In this document: positions 22,980 through 34,329 of the stretch, piece by piece
Layout of the letters: every line of letters begins with the position of its first letter
How positions within the stretch are numbered: the stretch's first letter is position 1
Source of the DNA: Takakia lepidozioides
Lineage: Eukaryota; Streptophyta; Takakiopsida; Takakiales; Takakiaceae
NCBI GenBank assembly: GCA_030704615.1
Contig: CM060732.1
Location: 55,347,053 to 55,411,052 of the forward strand
Length of the DNA stretch: 64,000 bases
Reading direction: 5' to 3'
The notes under the pieces: model-generated
Seen by the model: only the letters and a program-made list of their open reading frames with translations
What the model was told of the DNA's origin: nothing
The model's database searches: none
Made by a program: the position numbers and the translations under genes

Positions 22980-23870
22980 TGTGTCATTTGTCTTCGGGCT
23001 AGGTTGAACTTGACTAAACATATTCAAAAGGTTATGGGCCCAAGAAGACTGTCTAGATGTCGTAGCAAAAATCTGGCCCAAAACTCCCACTCGACGTATG
23101 AAATAGTCTTCTTATTAATAACGTTAAGCGCTGTCAATCCAAGGAGTCTAAGCATATACTGGTACTTCATGGTTGGCAGAGGCTTTATGAATACATCGGC
23201 AATCTGATTATCAGTGTGGATATAGGTCAGGGGCCTTCTTCATACTTCTCTCGAATGATGTCAATGTGCTTGGTACGGCGGTGGAACTTTGGATTTTTCA
23301 CAAATCGAATGCAGGATTGGTTGTTGCTCATCAGGTTTGTTGACTCTCGCTGTGGGAAACCAATACTCTGCAATAAACGGCAGTACCACACAATTTCTTT
23401 GGTGGCCATAGCTCCAGCAATATATTCAAACTCAGTGGTACTGCCGGATGTGCAGGGTTGCTTGCGGCTAGTCCAACATGTCGCTGTTGAGGAAAAGTAC
23501 TACCCCGGAATGGCACTTACGATCATCAATATCAGCAGCATAGTCGCTATTACAGTAGGTTGACATGGTATGTACTGCATCTGATCCAGCGTCATGGTTC
23601 GATTGAACCGATCCCTCGTGATGTGCAGACCAATGTACACCTGAGGCACTCCTCTGGTAATCATGAAGGCTTTGCCCATACGGGTCAGAATGTCAAGTGT
23701 TGAGCTTTCCTTCAGATTGAAAATCAATCCATCATCGACAAATCTTGCCAATAGCAATTGAGGATTAATGTCGGAGTGGTAGACGCAAGGATCGGCATCG
23801 CTGGGCTTCAAGCCATGAGTGGTGAAAAAAACGTTGAACCGTTTGTTCTAGGTTCACGCTCATATTGAGA
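22980..23870 (-). mobile_element. Copia pol fragment (RT and RNase H)
   Basis: On the minus strand I read LKPSDADPCVYHSD and ARFVDDGLIFNLKESST (RT), then ATKEIVWYCRLLQSIGFPQ and NNQSCIRFVKNPKFHRRTKH (RNase H), all diagnostic of Copia polyproteins. A frameshift sits in a T-run near 23835. Downstream on its strand a polypurine-like gagtgggag and a truncated LTR start (ttttgggccagattt) follow at about 23093-23060. It lies opposed to the plus-strand Copia element around it. Confidence 0.8.
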
Positions 23871-25310
23871 TTGAAGCTCACAGTCTTTTGATTTTCATTC
23901 TATTTCAAAAATTTTGATTTCCAAGCTACGTTTTTCTTTCTTTAAGCAAGTGTGAGAGATAGCAGGCTGAGTCATGGTGAGTGACTCTTCAAAGGCAGAT
24001 CTGAGTAACATTGAGAGATTCAATGGTGAATAGGTTCGACGGAAATGCGGCATCGCATTTAGCACTGACTGCCAACCACCCTTGCATCTTTATCGTCTCT
24101 CGGGATGCGATAGGGAGGTATCCTGATCAAACGGCCACTAATGCGGCAGTTGACTCAAGGAGGCTGAAACGGCAGTTGAAGGGGTCATTGCTAGCACATG
24201 TTAGGAGGCGGCGGTGTGGATCAAAACCAAACACAAGTTATTTTCTGAGGAAAAGAGCTCATGGACATCGCAGAGCCAATGCCTACCCGAACAAGTAATG
24301 CAAATGACGTGCTCAAGGCACAAGATGATGCTCCAATGGAAGAAGAAAGATAATCAGGCCATTAGTATTTTCTGTCAAGTTGTCAATCGTAAGCAGTTGA
24401 AGGATCTGATGGGGTACGAGATCTAGCGTCGTTGTGGACAAGCTCAGTGCCGTGAACCACGAGCAGCGATCAACATACAATATGCATCGCTTGCATATAA
24501 GTGCAGCATGGAAGAATAAGATACCATCGTTGATTTTCTTGGGAAGATTGAGCTGATCTTGAAAACTCAACTGCAAGGATTGGGGGACGCCAGTATCACC
24601 GATTCCTCAGTGATTGCCAAGGTCTTGTGTAACCTACCCTCAAAACCTCAAGCATTTCCGTTTGGCCTGGATAGTGTTCTAGATGGTCTCAATAAGAATC
24701 TCGAGTTGCTTATCTCTCGATTGCTGATGGAAGAAGGGCGAGAGAATGAAGGAGTAGATGAGTCAAAAACCAACAAAACATTTGTTGCGTCGAAATTAGG
24801 CAGTCATCTAGCTTGCCAGCAGGCTGGCCCTCGTTGACTCTGGAGCAAAGGAAGGCTCGGAGAGAAGCCAAACACAAAGAGAAGAAAAACACCACATGCT
24901 TTAATAACTGTGGAGAGCGGGTCATTGGGCCAGAGGGTGCCAAAATGAACCCAAGGCGAAGGGAGATGCCAAGACTTGAAAAGCGAGAAAATTGAGACCA
25001 AGCCAGCTGCTTCAACCTACAAGGCCTGGATGGCCACAGTGGATAGGGTGACGAGACATAAGCATCCGGATCGCTGACTTTGGATGCACGCAACGCATGA
25101 CAGGCAGGGGAGATTGCATGAAGAATCCATGGTTCCACCGCCAGACCAAGCACATCGATGTTGCTATTCATCTCATTCGAGAGAAGTATGAAGAAGGCCA
25201 GATCAATGTGACCGGCTACATCCACACTGATGACCAAATTGCCGATGTACTCACAAAGCCTCTTGCCAAACGCGAAGTACCAACATATGCGTGGACTCCT
25301 TGGGGTTGAC
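23870..25310 (+). mobile_element. Copia element, internally deleted (gag to RNase H)
   Basis: The plus strand begins with a gag-like start (SDSSKADLSNIERFNGE, about 23974). UBN2/gag text follows (LGKIELILKTQLQGLGD; VIAKVLCNLPSKPQAFPFGL). It then jumps, without protease, integrase or RT, to the RNase H tail (NPWFHRQTKHIDVAIHLIRE; GYIHTDDQIADVLTKPLAKR, 25120-25275). Frame changes are frequent. The deletion and lesions make it non-autonomous. Confidence 0.75.
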
Positions 25311-25357
25311 AGCAGCTTAACGTTGTTAATAAGAAGACTGCCCCATACGTCGAGTGG

Positions 25358-25464
25358 GAGTTTTGGACTAGATTTGTGCTACGACATATGGACAGTCTTC
25401 TTGACAGTGTAACTAGACAACTAGTTACTCATTGGTTACTTATAACCAACTACAAAAGGCCAGC
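25358..25464 (+). mobile_element. Copia 3' LTR, truncated
   Basis: It follows a polypurine-like tract (gagtgggag) and starts ttttggactagattt, matching 22533. Homology to the other LTR stops at the TTAA that begins the next element. Confidence 0.6.
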
Positions 25465-25468
25465 TTAA

Positions 25469-26128
25469 CCCTTAAACGCCCATCGAGCCCGTTTTGGGTT
25501 TTTGTCCTCATTGAAGCTGTATATCTTTTTGACGTTTTCTCGGATTTTGGCGAAATCTGCCGTTGAGAGGCCCCAGAAGCTGACCATCTGCAACACTTTA
25601 CGGATTGAGAAAATGATCTGTTGTGATGAAGTTTAGGGCTTTGAGGTGCGAGAGGGTCTGCTTGGCCCCTCCCGCCGCTCTCGCATGCTGGCCTCCCGTG
25701 GTTCCTGGCAAAGTCTTCTCTTCGTGCGCTTTGTGTCATGGTCGTGGGACCCCCTACACTTTGACTAAGTGTCACGCCCTGATTACTTGGCCAAATCCCT
25801 TCGTTTTTGTCTTGTCGGATGAAGCATCCCAGGCGGATGCACTGGGAGCAGATTCAGCTCAGATGGATATCATCCGGTCAGTCAATTTCCCCAAATTACC
25901 AAATCCAACTTAATTTTTCTTACTTGGGGGCCCAAAAATGGCCCCACACTCAACGGTGGCAAATACGCAGATCTAGATGGATTGCCTCCAAATTGGCATG
26001 TAAGTGCAGGAGGTAGGTGAGCTGCTACTGTCCGGTCAAAATTTTGAATTTTCATTTTGCAGTGAGTTATCTACATTTTTCGCTGTTTTTTATTTGAAAA
26101 GTTGACAAGGGGGTGTGGGCATTTTGGG
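25469..26128. mobile_element. PiggyBac-like non-autonomous element
   Basis: The 660-bp segment is flanked by TTAA on both sides (25465-25468 and 26129-26132). Its ends are inverted: ccc-ttaaac-gccca on the left and, reverse-complemented, ccc-aaaat-gccca on the right. TTAA targets with CCC-starting ends are the hallmark of piggyBac elements. No transposase is encoded. The short terminal repeats keep this tentative. Confidence 0.5.
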
Positions 26129-26132
26129 TTAA

Positions 26133-26540
26133 TAAGCCATAGATCTGATCCAGGGAAGAAGAAATGATGTGCTCCCTAACTAGCATGCTTGAGGGGCTTG
26201 ACATATGTGTAAGAACTTTGGGGACCCATTTTGCTAAGAAAACAAGATTTGGGTGTATGGATCAATTATTCCCAAGCCCCCATGTTTTTTCCTTTTGTGT
26301 AATTTGTGCCCAATTGACGAAGGCACGTCGATTCAGGGATGTTGGAGAAGCACCCCACAATAAATTCCTAACCAAAGTATTAAATATTTGATCAATTATA
26401 TCCGAACCAGGTACAATGACGCACTGAACCACGTTGCTACAAGCCATATTTGATTGACAACCAAGGTACTGCCAGTGATTTGATAGATTCATAGAACACA
26501 TATGATCGAGTTTACTAGGATCGGTATGGAGCAAATGTCC
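26133..26540 (-). mobile_element. LINE fragment, RT thumb region
   Basis: The minus-strand text RNLLWGASPTSLNRRAFVNW, then KTWGLG and, in a neighbouring frame, an ILFLAKWVPKVL-like string, is the region after the LINE polymerase core. It likely belonged to the same insertion as 22088-22530. Confidence 0.6.
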
Positions 26541-26659
26541 AGTTTGGACAGCTCTATGTGCTCACATCTTTGGAATATTTGGAAAGCTAGGTATTCCAAA
26601 TTTAATGAATGCATCCATTCATGCATAAGAGTGATTATTATGTATAGAGTTCACTAAGA

Positions 26660-27370
26660 CTTAACTAGGGTAGCCTGTGCCATTGGCCCAAGTGTCTAGT
26701 GTCATCTAAGTCCAAGTGCAATCCCCTATGTCGAGACCCAAATGCGACCTCTAGGGTAGCATGTGCCGTTGGCCCAAGTGTGCAATGTCATCTAAGATAT
26801 TCTATGTATCCATTGCGTCTTCTATGTCGAGGCCCAAGTGCGACCTCTAGGATAGCCTATGCCGTTGGCCCAAGTGTCCAGTGTCATCCAAGTCCAAGTG
26901 CAATCCCCTATGTATACATAGACCCTGCAGTTTGGGAGATCTAGGGTAGCCTGTGCCATTGGCCCATGTGTGAAGAATTGAATTGAAATCTAAGCCCAAG
27001 TGCAATCTTCTATGTATCCAAGTGCTTCTCCCATGTAGAGGCCCAAGTGCGACCTCCAGTGTCCAATGTCATCTAAGTCCAAGTGCAATCCCCTATGCAT
27101 CCAGAGACCCTGCAGTTTGGAAGATCTCCACGTCATTGTTCCAACAAAGCCCACTTTGCTATTTTTGCAATCTCCCCTGTCGAGGCTTCATATATTGATA
27201 TATCCACTTTGCTATTTTTCACGAATTTCCAGCGACCAAAAGCACTTGAAATTCCAAATCTCCCACGTGAAGGGCCAATCACTGCTCTAGGAAAGCCCAC
27301 TTTGCTATTTTTCCCGAATTTCCAACGACCCAAAGTACTTGAAATTCCACATCTCCCACACCGCGCGTCC
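26660..27370. repeat. Interleaved short repeats
   Basis: The words ggcccaagtg, cgacctctaggatagcc, tccaagtgcaatccccta and gtgtcatctaagtcc recur several times between 26660 and 27110. A second unit (cccactttgctatttttc followed by cgaatttccaacgacc) occurs at about 27205 and 27296. An (aaaac)n stretch follows at 27477-27500. No gene is supported; the frames across it come from repetition. Confidence 0.6.
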
Positions 27371-27499
27371 AAAAATCATGAGACCAAGCCGGTGCACTAC
27401 TCCTCATCGAGGGCTTTCCAACGGCACCAAGCACCGGGATTGGCCCCGCGGTTTGGGAGATCTCAATGACACTACAAACAAAACAAAACAAAACAAACA

Positions 27500-28050
27500 A
27501 ACTGCCTTCCTTCATATATCGATATTGATGTATGAGGCTCAGAAGGCATGGCATGTGTTATGTACTGCAACTTTTCTCGCAGGGTGCATTGAGGATATGA
27601 GATTGTAGTAGCTTCTCTCCGCTTTAACCACTTCTGGGAAAGCAATTTCATGTGCACTTGGACTTCCGAATTAAGAGTTATATGACGCGATCAACTCTCG
27701 GCGTGCTAGGAGCTAGCTTAGCACTAGGTTCCCCACTATAAAGAGCTAGAGGTCAATTGGAGACACAAGCTAGCTATCTTTCAAACCTTCTTTTAAAAAA
27801 AAAACAGATTCTGATTTCTTGTTAGTCCCCTTTTCTAGCTCCACCTCGTCTATTAGCTTCAGATCCTCTATTGTACCCATTGTTACAAGGCAGAGCCCCT
27901 TACTTTTGTCTTATAGCTCCTCCGCAAGGTTAATTTTTTCTTGCTTCATTTTGAAATAAATTTCAAAGGGTTTCTTTCCCCATTTCTTTAATAAAAAAAA
28001 TTAAGAAGAAAATTTTCAATTATAATACATCAACCCGTATGCTTAATGTT
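27500..28050. other. No supported gene
   Basis: Nothing beyond low-complexity runs is recognised. The aspartic-protease exon begins just after. Confidence 0.35.
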
Positions 28051-28054
28051 TGTG

Positions 28055-28422
28055 CAGCACAATAGATTATCATGTAGCACGACTTTCATGCATACGCTAT
28101 GGAGAGTATTCCATAGATTTGCTCGACAAATATCAACTTCTTGTGTTTGATACCGGCACACCATCTACACATCTTTTTCAAGAGACCTATGATATGTTGA
28201 TTTCTCTAGTAAGTATTTTCTCAAAACTTATAAGACATGTAGTAGAAGCGGTCAAGTGTATTTTCAGTGAGGTTACAATACATAGTATAATAACGACGTC
28301 AATATAATAATATTAAAAATTAACATTTTCAATAATTGTTTGGAAACAGGTGCGAGAAGGCATTTTAGCAAAATCAACATCATTAATTGAAACCATTGAC
28401 ACACTGATTTTTTTGTGGGTAA
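28055..28422 (+). pseudogene. Aspartic protease (A1), later exons
   Basis: Exon about 28060-28208 encodes IRYGEYSIDLLDKY then QLLVFDTGTPSTHLFQETYD, carrying the second catalytic D-T-G-T motif, and ends at a GTAAGT donor. Exon 28351-28422 encodes VREGILAKSTSLIETIDTLI and FLW, the usual T-L-x-L-x-W segment, and again ends at GTAAGT. They continue the gene begun at 19862-21031. The terminal exons are not found downstream; related ones lie on the minus strand at 3549-4454. Confidence 0.7.
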
Positions 28423-28439
28423 GTCCTAGATACCTTCCG

Positions 28440-29150
28440 TGTAAATGCACGTCTCTGATGGAATACGGGCTTTCGGTCGATTTGTTGCGTCTCTCAGGAG
28501 CCTCTCAGGAGTGACATGGAACTGAAGGGAGTGTAACTCCAGTTGGGGTGACACTTGGTTACATGGGAGGGAGTGTAACCTTCACTAGGGGTTACACTAG
28601 GTTTCATGGAAGGGACTATAAGTCTATTTGGTGTAAGGATTCGAGGGGGCCGCCGCTCTACCTGAATCCAGCAGAAGTACCGGATTGCACGCGTGCATTA
28701 AGTCCATTTGTCAATCTTATCAGTTGAGACGGCGGGCTCTCCCTTACCAATCATAGCTATATATATATATTGTATAGTATGGGAGTGAGGAGAGGGGTAA
28801 ACTACAAGGCAGTGGTACGCTAAGAGTGTTGTGTGTGGATGTACATTATTCCTATTGTTTTCCAGGGGAAACTTGGGACAGAGCCCTGAATGTTTTTTGT
28901 AAATCCAGCGACCGCCACTACTGGCGGTCGCTTTTATTTTAATTCTTCCATAGTAAGTGAATGCGGTTACGGGGTGGTTTCCTTACAGAAGCCTTCACGG
29001 CCTCCAAGTGGTTATTTTTTCTACTTTTTCTAGATTTGACATGCCAGAAACCGGTGTACCGTCATGTCAGAGATTGCACGTGTGCATTCAGTTCTCACAT
29101 CATTCCTAGTGTTCTCCGTTGGCGCCCCCCCCCCCACCCAAAAAAATGAA
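28440..29150. repeat. Dispersed repeat with gtgtaac motifs
   Basis: Segments match 63530-63915: repeated gtgtaac/gttacac words, the phrase ttccatgtcac (inverted), and a block reading cagaaaccggtgtaccgtca followed by gattgcacgtgtg and cattattcct. This is probably LTR or subterminal sequence of an unplaced element. It also carries a (AT)n run near 28758 and C/A homopolymers near 29125. Confidence 0.5.
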
Positions 29151-29229
29151 AAAAATGAACAATTTCTGATCAGCGGGTGGTTGCATAGTGCAGTCCTCTT
29201 GTGATCGAAAGTTCAACCTTGGCTACGGC

Positions 29230-29480
29230 GCACATTAGAAAAGGCCCGGGAGTTCAATGCGACCCCTTCGGTCCTGCCTGCGTGGCACCCCCCGCCACCA
29301 CACCACATGAACTCTGTGGCACATGACACCTGTCACCACCACCCAACATCGCGCGCGGGACACATCGCATGAGTCGGATGGACAGGATGCAACATGATCC
29401 ATGTGCTGCAATCACCCATGATGATGGACGGCTTGACATGACAGGATGTGACACATACTCATATATGGTCGTAGGGAGAT
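29230..29480. repeat. Dispersed repeat, copy 2
   Basis: This is the shorter partner of 4610-4980. It lacks the C-rich insert, running straight from ccccccgccacc to cacatgaactctgtggcac. Confidence 0.65.
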
Positions 29481-29973
29481 CGCGATGATCATGCTTTCAT
29501 GCTTTTCGCGGTCCAGTTCGCACGCACATGGTGGACCTGCCGATTCGAATGCGGCCCTTCAGCTGTCACTCCCCACGTCGATGCTTGATTGATTTAATTC
29601 ATGGCAGCCACAGGACAGGTTTTCCAAGCTTCCTGGCGTTTGCATGGCCCGAAATGTATGATCCCGGCGGAAGCGGTGTTACAAGCACTTCCTTGAGGAG
29701 TATGCATTGCGGCTGTTATAAACTGTTGACTGAGTTGTGGCGGTGAAGCGATTACTCATTCGACTTGAGTATAAGGTTTCTTTTTGGAGAATTTGGAAGT
29801 CATTCGTGTGATTTGCAGCTATTTTCTTCCTCTTACTTGCCATTTCTGTCTGTTGCAGTCCATTTGCGTGCTTCATGTTTTAGTTTGAGTTCTTGCTTTC
29901 ACATTCCAGCAAGCTTTGCTCTACTGGAGGATTCTTCAGGAGGAGGGTAGTGGATTTGGAGTGGGCGCCAATA

Positions 29974-31039
29974 TGGTGAAACAATCCTCCATGCGCGAAG
30001 CGCGTCGGACATACAATGAAACGTACGACTCTGATGAGTGGGAAAATCTCATATGCGAGGCTCACTCAGAGGCAAGGGTTGAGTAGCCCGGTGATGATAA
30101 TAGGAAGCCATTCAAGTGTATCCACTATCTTAAGCAATATAAAGATAAGAAGAAACTTAACATTCACAGGATAAATGGCTGTGATGCTGCTGTGGGAAAG
30201 GGTGGGCCTAAACTGAAAATGTACCCTGTTTTTGAAAAGGGGCAGAGGCACATCATGGAGGCTGTTCTTAGTAAGCACGGGATGAAGCCTCCTTCCTGTA
30301 AGTTGATGAAGACGAGGGTAGAACGCGAGGAGACGACGGCAGAAGAGAACCTAAACGTAGGAAGCACATGAGTCTTTGGAAGGAGCCGGGAGTGGACCTT
30401 GATGATGATGATGACGATGACAATTTCCAGTTGTTGGACACACCACCTGCACTGCCACAACAGACTGTTAGACCTCAGTGCATTCGAAAGGACTCATTGG
30501 ACGCACCTCTACCATCACAGGAAAGTCTTCCATCTGAGCGCATTGTAAAGTCTACGTTTGTACGACCTCCTACCGTGCCGCAGCAAAGTCTTCGACCCGA
30601 AGTGCACGTTGGAGTTGCATCTTCAAGTAGACAAGATGGCAGACCTCCAATGCACATTCTGAAGTCCACAACCCTTGCACCGCTAAGTAGAAAAGAGGCA
30701 AGGGAAGGCTTTGTCAAGGCGTCGTTGCTACTGACCTCGGATATTGTTGTGCCTCCCATACCCGCACCTGTTTCATGCCCAGGACTGACCTATCTGATGA
30801 AGTTTGACTTGTTGTCCGACGGATTTCCATCTCTGGACGAGCCTTCTTTTCTCAATCGCCTTGTGGCTCTTAGTGGGAACTTTGAGTTCAGGGACCAAAT
30901 GATGGGCAACGCTTTTGGTCAATGGTGGCTTAAACGACAGGTAACACACCTTCTTCTTGGCCTGCACCTTCATGGTCACAACTCCTTCTTTGATGATGCG
31001 TGTCTTTGCATTTTGTTTGAAGTTGCCTTTCAAGTTTAG
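29974..31039 (+). pseudogene. N-terminal part of the Ulp1-bearing transposon gene
   Basis: The frame starting at 29974 encodes a basic, soluble region (FKCIHYLKQYKDKKKLNIHR) with an in-frame TAG near 30085, then shifts frame near 30350 into a frame with an acidic run (seven consecutive Asp, about 30395-30420) and a Pro/Ser-rich linker. It ends LSGNFEFRDQMMGNAFGQWW at a CAG/GTAACA donor (30941). No catalytic motif is seen. The link to the Ulp1 exons at 33.3 kb is inferred from strand, spacing and splice signals. Confidence 0.4.
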
Positions 31040-31086
31040 GGTTTTTGGTTACTCTTCCTCTATTACTGACCAGCTCCATGACTCTG

Positions 31087-31933
31087 CAATGGCGGGGGAG
31101 CAGTTTGATGCACCTCTAGAGGAGAAGACAGCTGTGGAAAATGTGGTGGAGCTATTTGCCATACGTCTTGGAGTAACTTGTGACCATCCCGCTCAGTTGG
31201 CGGAATGCCAACTGGTGATGGCACATCACAAGTATGCCATGGCATTGCTGGATTTCGAAATGAAAGAATTGCAGCCCAATCTGAGTTGGAGGCTCGTAGA
31301 AGGCAGTTTGTTGACGACAACATGGCAAAATGGGATAGAGAACAATATGATGAGAAACAGGAGGGAATCTGGGGTTGGTCCCCTCTGTACCAAATTGTTG
31401 CAGCAGGTGAGATCCCTCAGTTGCCCCCCGATATGTTCACACATTCTGAGGATGAATCTGATAGGTTGATGGTCATTCTTGAGGCTGCTCGCCACCACGC
31501 TCCACCTCCAAACATTCCGCTTTTCAGCAGGGTGTTCCGTCCGGTTTGGATGTCTCATGTTCACAACATGAAACCTATGTCAATTCCCCGAAACTCCATC
31601 TTGTTAACTCTCCGAAATCATCTTCTCAACACAGAAGATGGCCAGTGTGCCATTACAAATGCGGGTGAGAATTTCCTGCAGATTGGATACTTCCTGTACG
31701 GAGGCATGCCCCCATACGAGGAAGCCCGAACCCAGGTGCGTGATGGGCTTGCAGCCCTTTGGGGAGTGCGGAAAGAGGACTGCGAGCACCTTTTTGAAGA
31801 TCTGCATTGTTTCATGCGCGAGGTCCAATGCAGGGCTATGCGTGACCTCGCCGTTCTGAATCCTATTGCCTTCAGAATATTGTGGTGTGGGAGTATACCA
31901 ATTGATGGTGCAGGGGGCAAGAAAAAGCCTTGA
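31087..31933 (+). pseudogene. Middle exon, coiled-coil region
   Basis: The reading VENVVELFAIRLGVTCDHPA continues through a frameshift near 31260 into SELEARRRQFVDDNMAKWDR, a charged helix likely to be a coiled coil. The frame then continues to 31933. The combination of a coiled coil ahead of a C48 peptidase is common in transposon-borne Ulp1 genes. No known domain is otherwise recognised. Confidence 0.4.
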
Positions 31934-33272
31934 AGGACTTCAACAAAATTTTGAAGCATCGGGAGGATGTCGACATGGGTTGGCTTCCTTGTCCACCAGG
32001 TGTGTATTGCCCTTACCACGGTTCGTGCTACTGCATTTCAGTTCCTGGTGGTTCTTAACAATGTCCCTGGTGTTGTTCTCATTTCATTTCTTGTCACGGC
32101 CATATTTTCACAATGCCGATGTTGGTGTGCAGGCTGTCTTGACTACGGTGAAACCAGCCTACATGACAAGCTTGAGGCTGCCCAACAAATCGTCCATGAG
32201 GTCCACATTGAGAGGCTCGCAAGGGATGAGGCACGTTTCTGCAATGCCAAGTGTGGACATAAGGAGGCGGCTGTCCTTGAACCGCAGTCAAGCGCACTCG
32301 TCACCTGAGTACAAATACGAACATGGGGGCACTCATTTTGGCCGCTAACGGCATGCAATTCCACACCTTCTGATGAGGCCAACAATGCCGTGGTAGAACA
32401 TGTGTTGTCGGATCCTGTCCTCCCCCAGGCCCAAACGATCCCGCCTGTTGAAGAAACTTGTGGCGACATACAGTGCCCACAACCAGGTCCCATGACTCAA
32501 CTTGAAATGGAACTAAGCACCACTCAGGTATTTCCTGGATTGGGTCGACCGCCTCCCCTTGTGGCCTCTTTCACTTCGGAACAAACCCTCTATGACATAA
32601 CTGAGTTCCAAAGTCCACCACCCCTTAATATGCGATGTCCCACTGATGAGGGTGCTATTGTACATGCAGTAAGCACTCTTGGATCTTTCCTTACCCCAGC
32701 TACCTCAGTGCTTAGACATGGGACAGAGCCTCCCACCCCCAATGCAATGGTTCTCGCATTGCCTTCGCCCATGCGACCTTACCAAATCTTGTTGATGGTG
32801 CTGATACATTCACAGTATAGAGGCTACTACACGATTTCATGGTGATGTACATGGCAGCGTCCGGGCATTGAATAAAAATGCAACCACTACCACCTTTGCC
32901 AAACCCAAGCCCATCCATACCATGGTTGCTGCCAAGGCAAAGGATGCGTTGCCCCAACCAGCTCTTGCATTGCAGCGCAACAAAACCATGTCCAGGTATC
33001 CAGTGCCATTGTGGTTTTTTTTAATGTTAACGGTCTCTCCTCTCCAGATTGGAAATGGTGTATGTACGACGTTGCACATCCATTGACATATTGGGCTCTT
33101 GGATGTGCAGGATACATGAAGGCCTCGAAAACGTATCGTGAGTTGCGACGCCTGTGCACCCTTTATCATGCATGATATGGTATACCTTCCATCCACAGTT
33201 TGCAAGTGGCCCGCATGTGCATAATTATGTGGGCGGATTCTCATAGCAATGAGGTATGTGCCTTTTTTGCAG

Positions 33273-33982
33273 GCGGGCCAATGGTGCAATGGTGGCAAAA
33301 ACACATGACATATGGTTTTTGAAGGGCTCTCGGGTTTCGCAAGTTCCTCTTAGACTAGAAGATGCAGATGACTTGCTCTCTGCAAGGGGGTGGACTAGTG
33401 ACCGTCTGATGGACTTCTGGGTGTCAGTTAAAATACTTTCTCTTCCTGAACATGTGTGCAATAAAATCCGTGTTGTAGATAGCTTCACATGGATATGCCT
33501 TCGCGATCATTGTGCAAAGCAGGCAAATCAAGTCGACTCCGTGCGGATTTGGATGCAAAGACGGTTCCCCTTCTTCAGGAGTGAGGGTGTTGAAGCCCTT
33601 ATTGTGCCAATTTTATGCAAGTGAGTACAATGTGTATGCATTTCTACCTTCTTGTTGTCGTACCTTTGAAGAAGGTCATGCTCCATTGCTACATATGGAC
33701 TAACCTGCTGTTGTTGCCCCCCTGTGCAGTGACCATTGGAGTCTGGTTATCTTGGAACCGTCTCGCTACCTTCACTTGAATAGCATAAGAAGTTTGCACA
33801 AGTACCGTGCTTTCCAGCCATTGTTTGGTACTTTATGGGCCATGGTCAGAGGAATCAGCCCAGGAAGCCCCCAGTGGAAGGATGCGACTGACCTCAAGCG
33901 GTGGTTCTGCCCGCCGGTTCCACAGCAGGCCAACACATGGCAGTGTGGTCTGTTTGTAGCTCATTACATTGAGCTGTACTGA
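33273..33982 (+). pseudogene. Ulp1 (C48) peptidase domain
   Basis: This is a SUMO-protease-like cysteine peptidase. Exons 33273-33620 and 33730-33982 join cleanly (AA plus T gives Asn). The core reads CNDHWSLVILEPSRYLHLNS (catalytic His, then the position of the catalytic Asp) and later PPVPQQANTWQCGLFVAHYI (oxyanion Gln and nucleophile Cys). The residue expected to be Asp in the H-x-D-S context is Asn (aat). A TGA shortly after the Cys motif (33979) truncates the frame relative to the continuation at 34092. Plant Mutator-like and other DNA transposons often carry such genes, which fits the setting. Confidence 0.65.
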
Positions 33983-34091
33983 GTGCAAACGTACTTGAAT
34001 CCACAACCTGGTGGTGCAGGCCCGGTAAGAGGCAGCTGCTCGTGGTTTACATGATCATTTGCTGCATGTTTTAGTTGTGGACGTTCATGCA

Positions 34092-34326
34092 GCTCACATC
34101 AGACTGGTTCCCTACTGAGGCCGTGCGCAAGAAAAGATATGAACTTCAAGACATGATTTTGCACGAGCTTGACGGTCACCCATCGCACGAGCCTCCATAT
34201 GCAGTGCCCAAACCCCCACGCAAAGTTGGAGATTGCAGCAGCCCTATCCTCCTTGTGGCCACCACTCCAGCTCCCCTCACACGCAGACGGTGTAAACGAG
34301 CCAGGAAAGTCGGCAAAGCGTTGTGA
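34092..34326 (+). pseudogene. Likely C-terminal exon of the Ulp1 gene
   Basis: After an acceptor (catgcag) the frame reads LTSDWFPTEAVRKKRYELQD and ends in a basic tail (RRRCKRARKVGKAL). It probably completes the transposon gene. A nuclear-localisation-like basic end is visible. Confidence 0.35.
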
Positions 34327-34329
34327 CAT

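Noticed and set aside
24011-24298. Independent gene in the Copia region
   Set aside because: It is a frame-shifted part of the Copia gag region.
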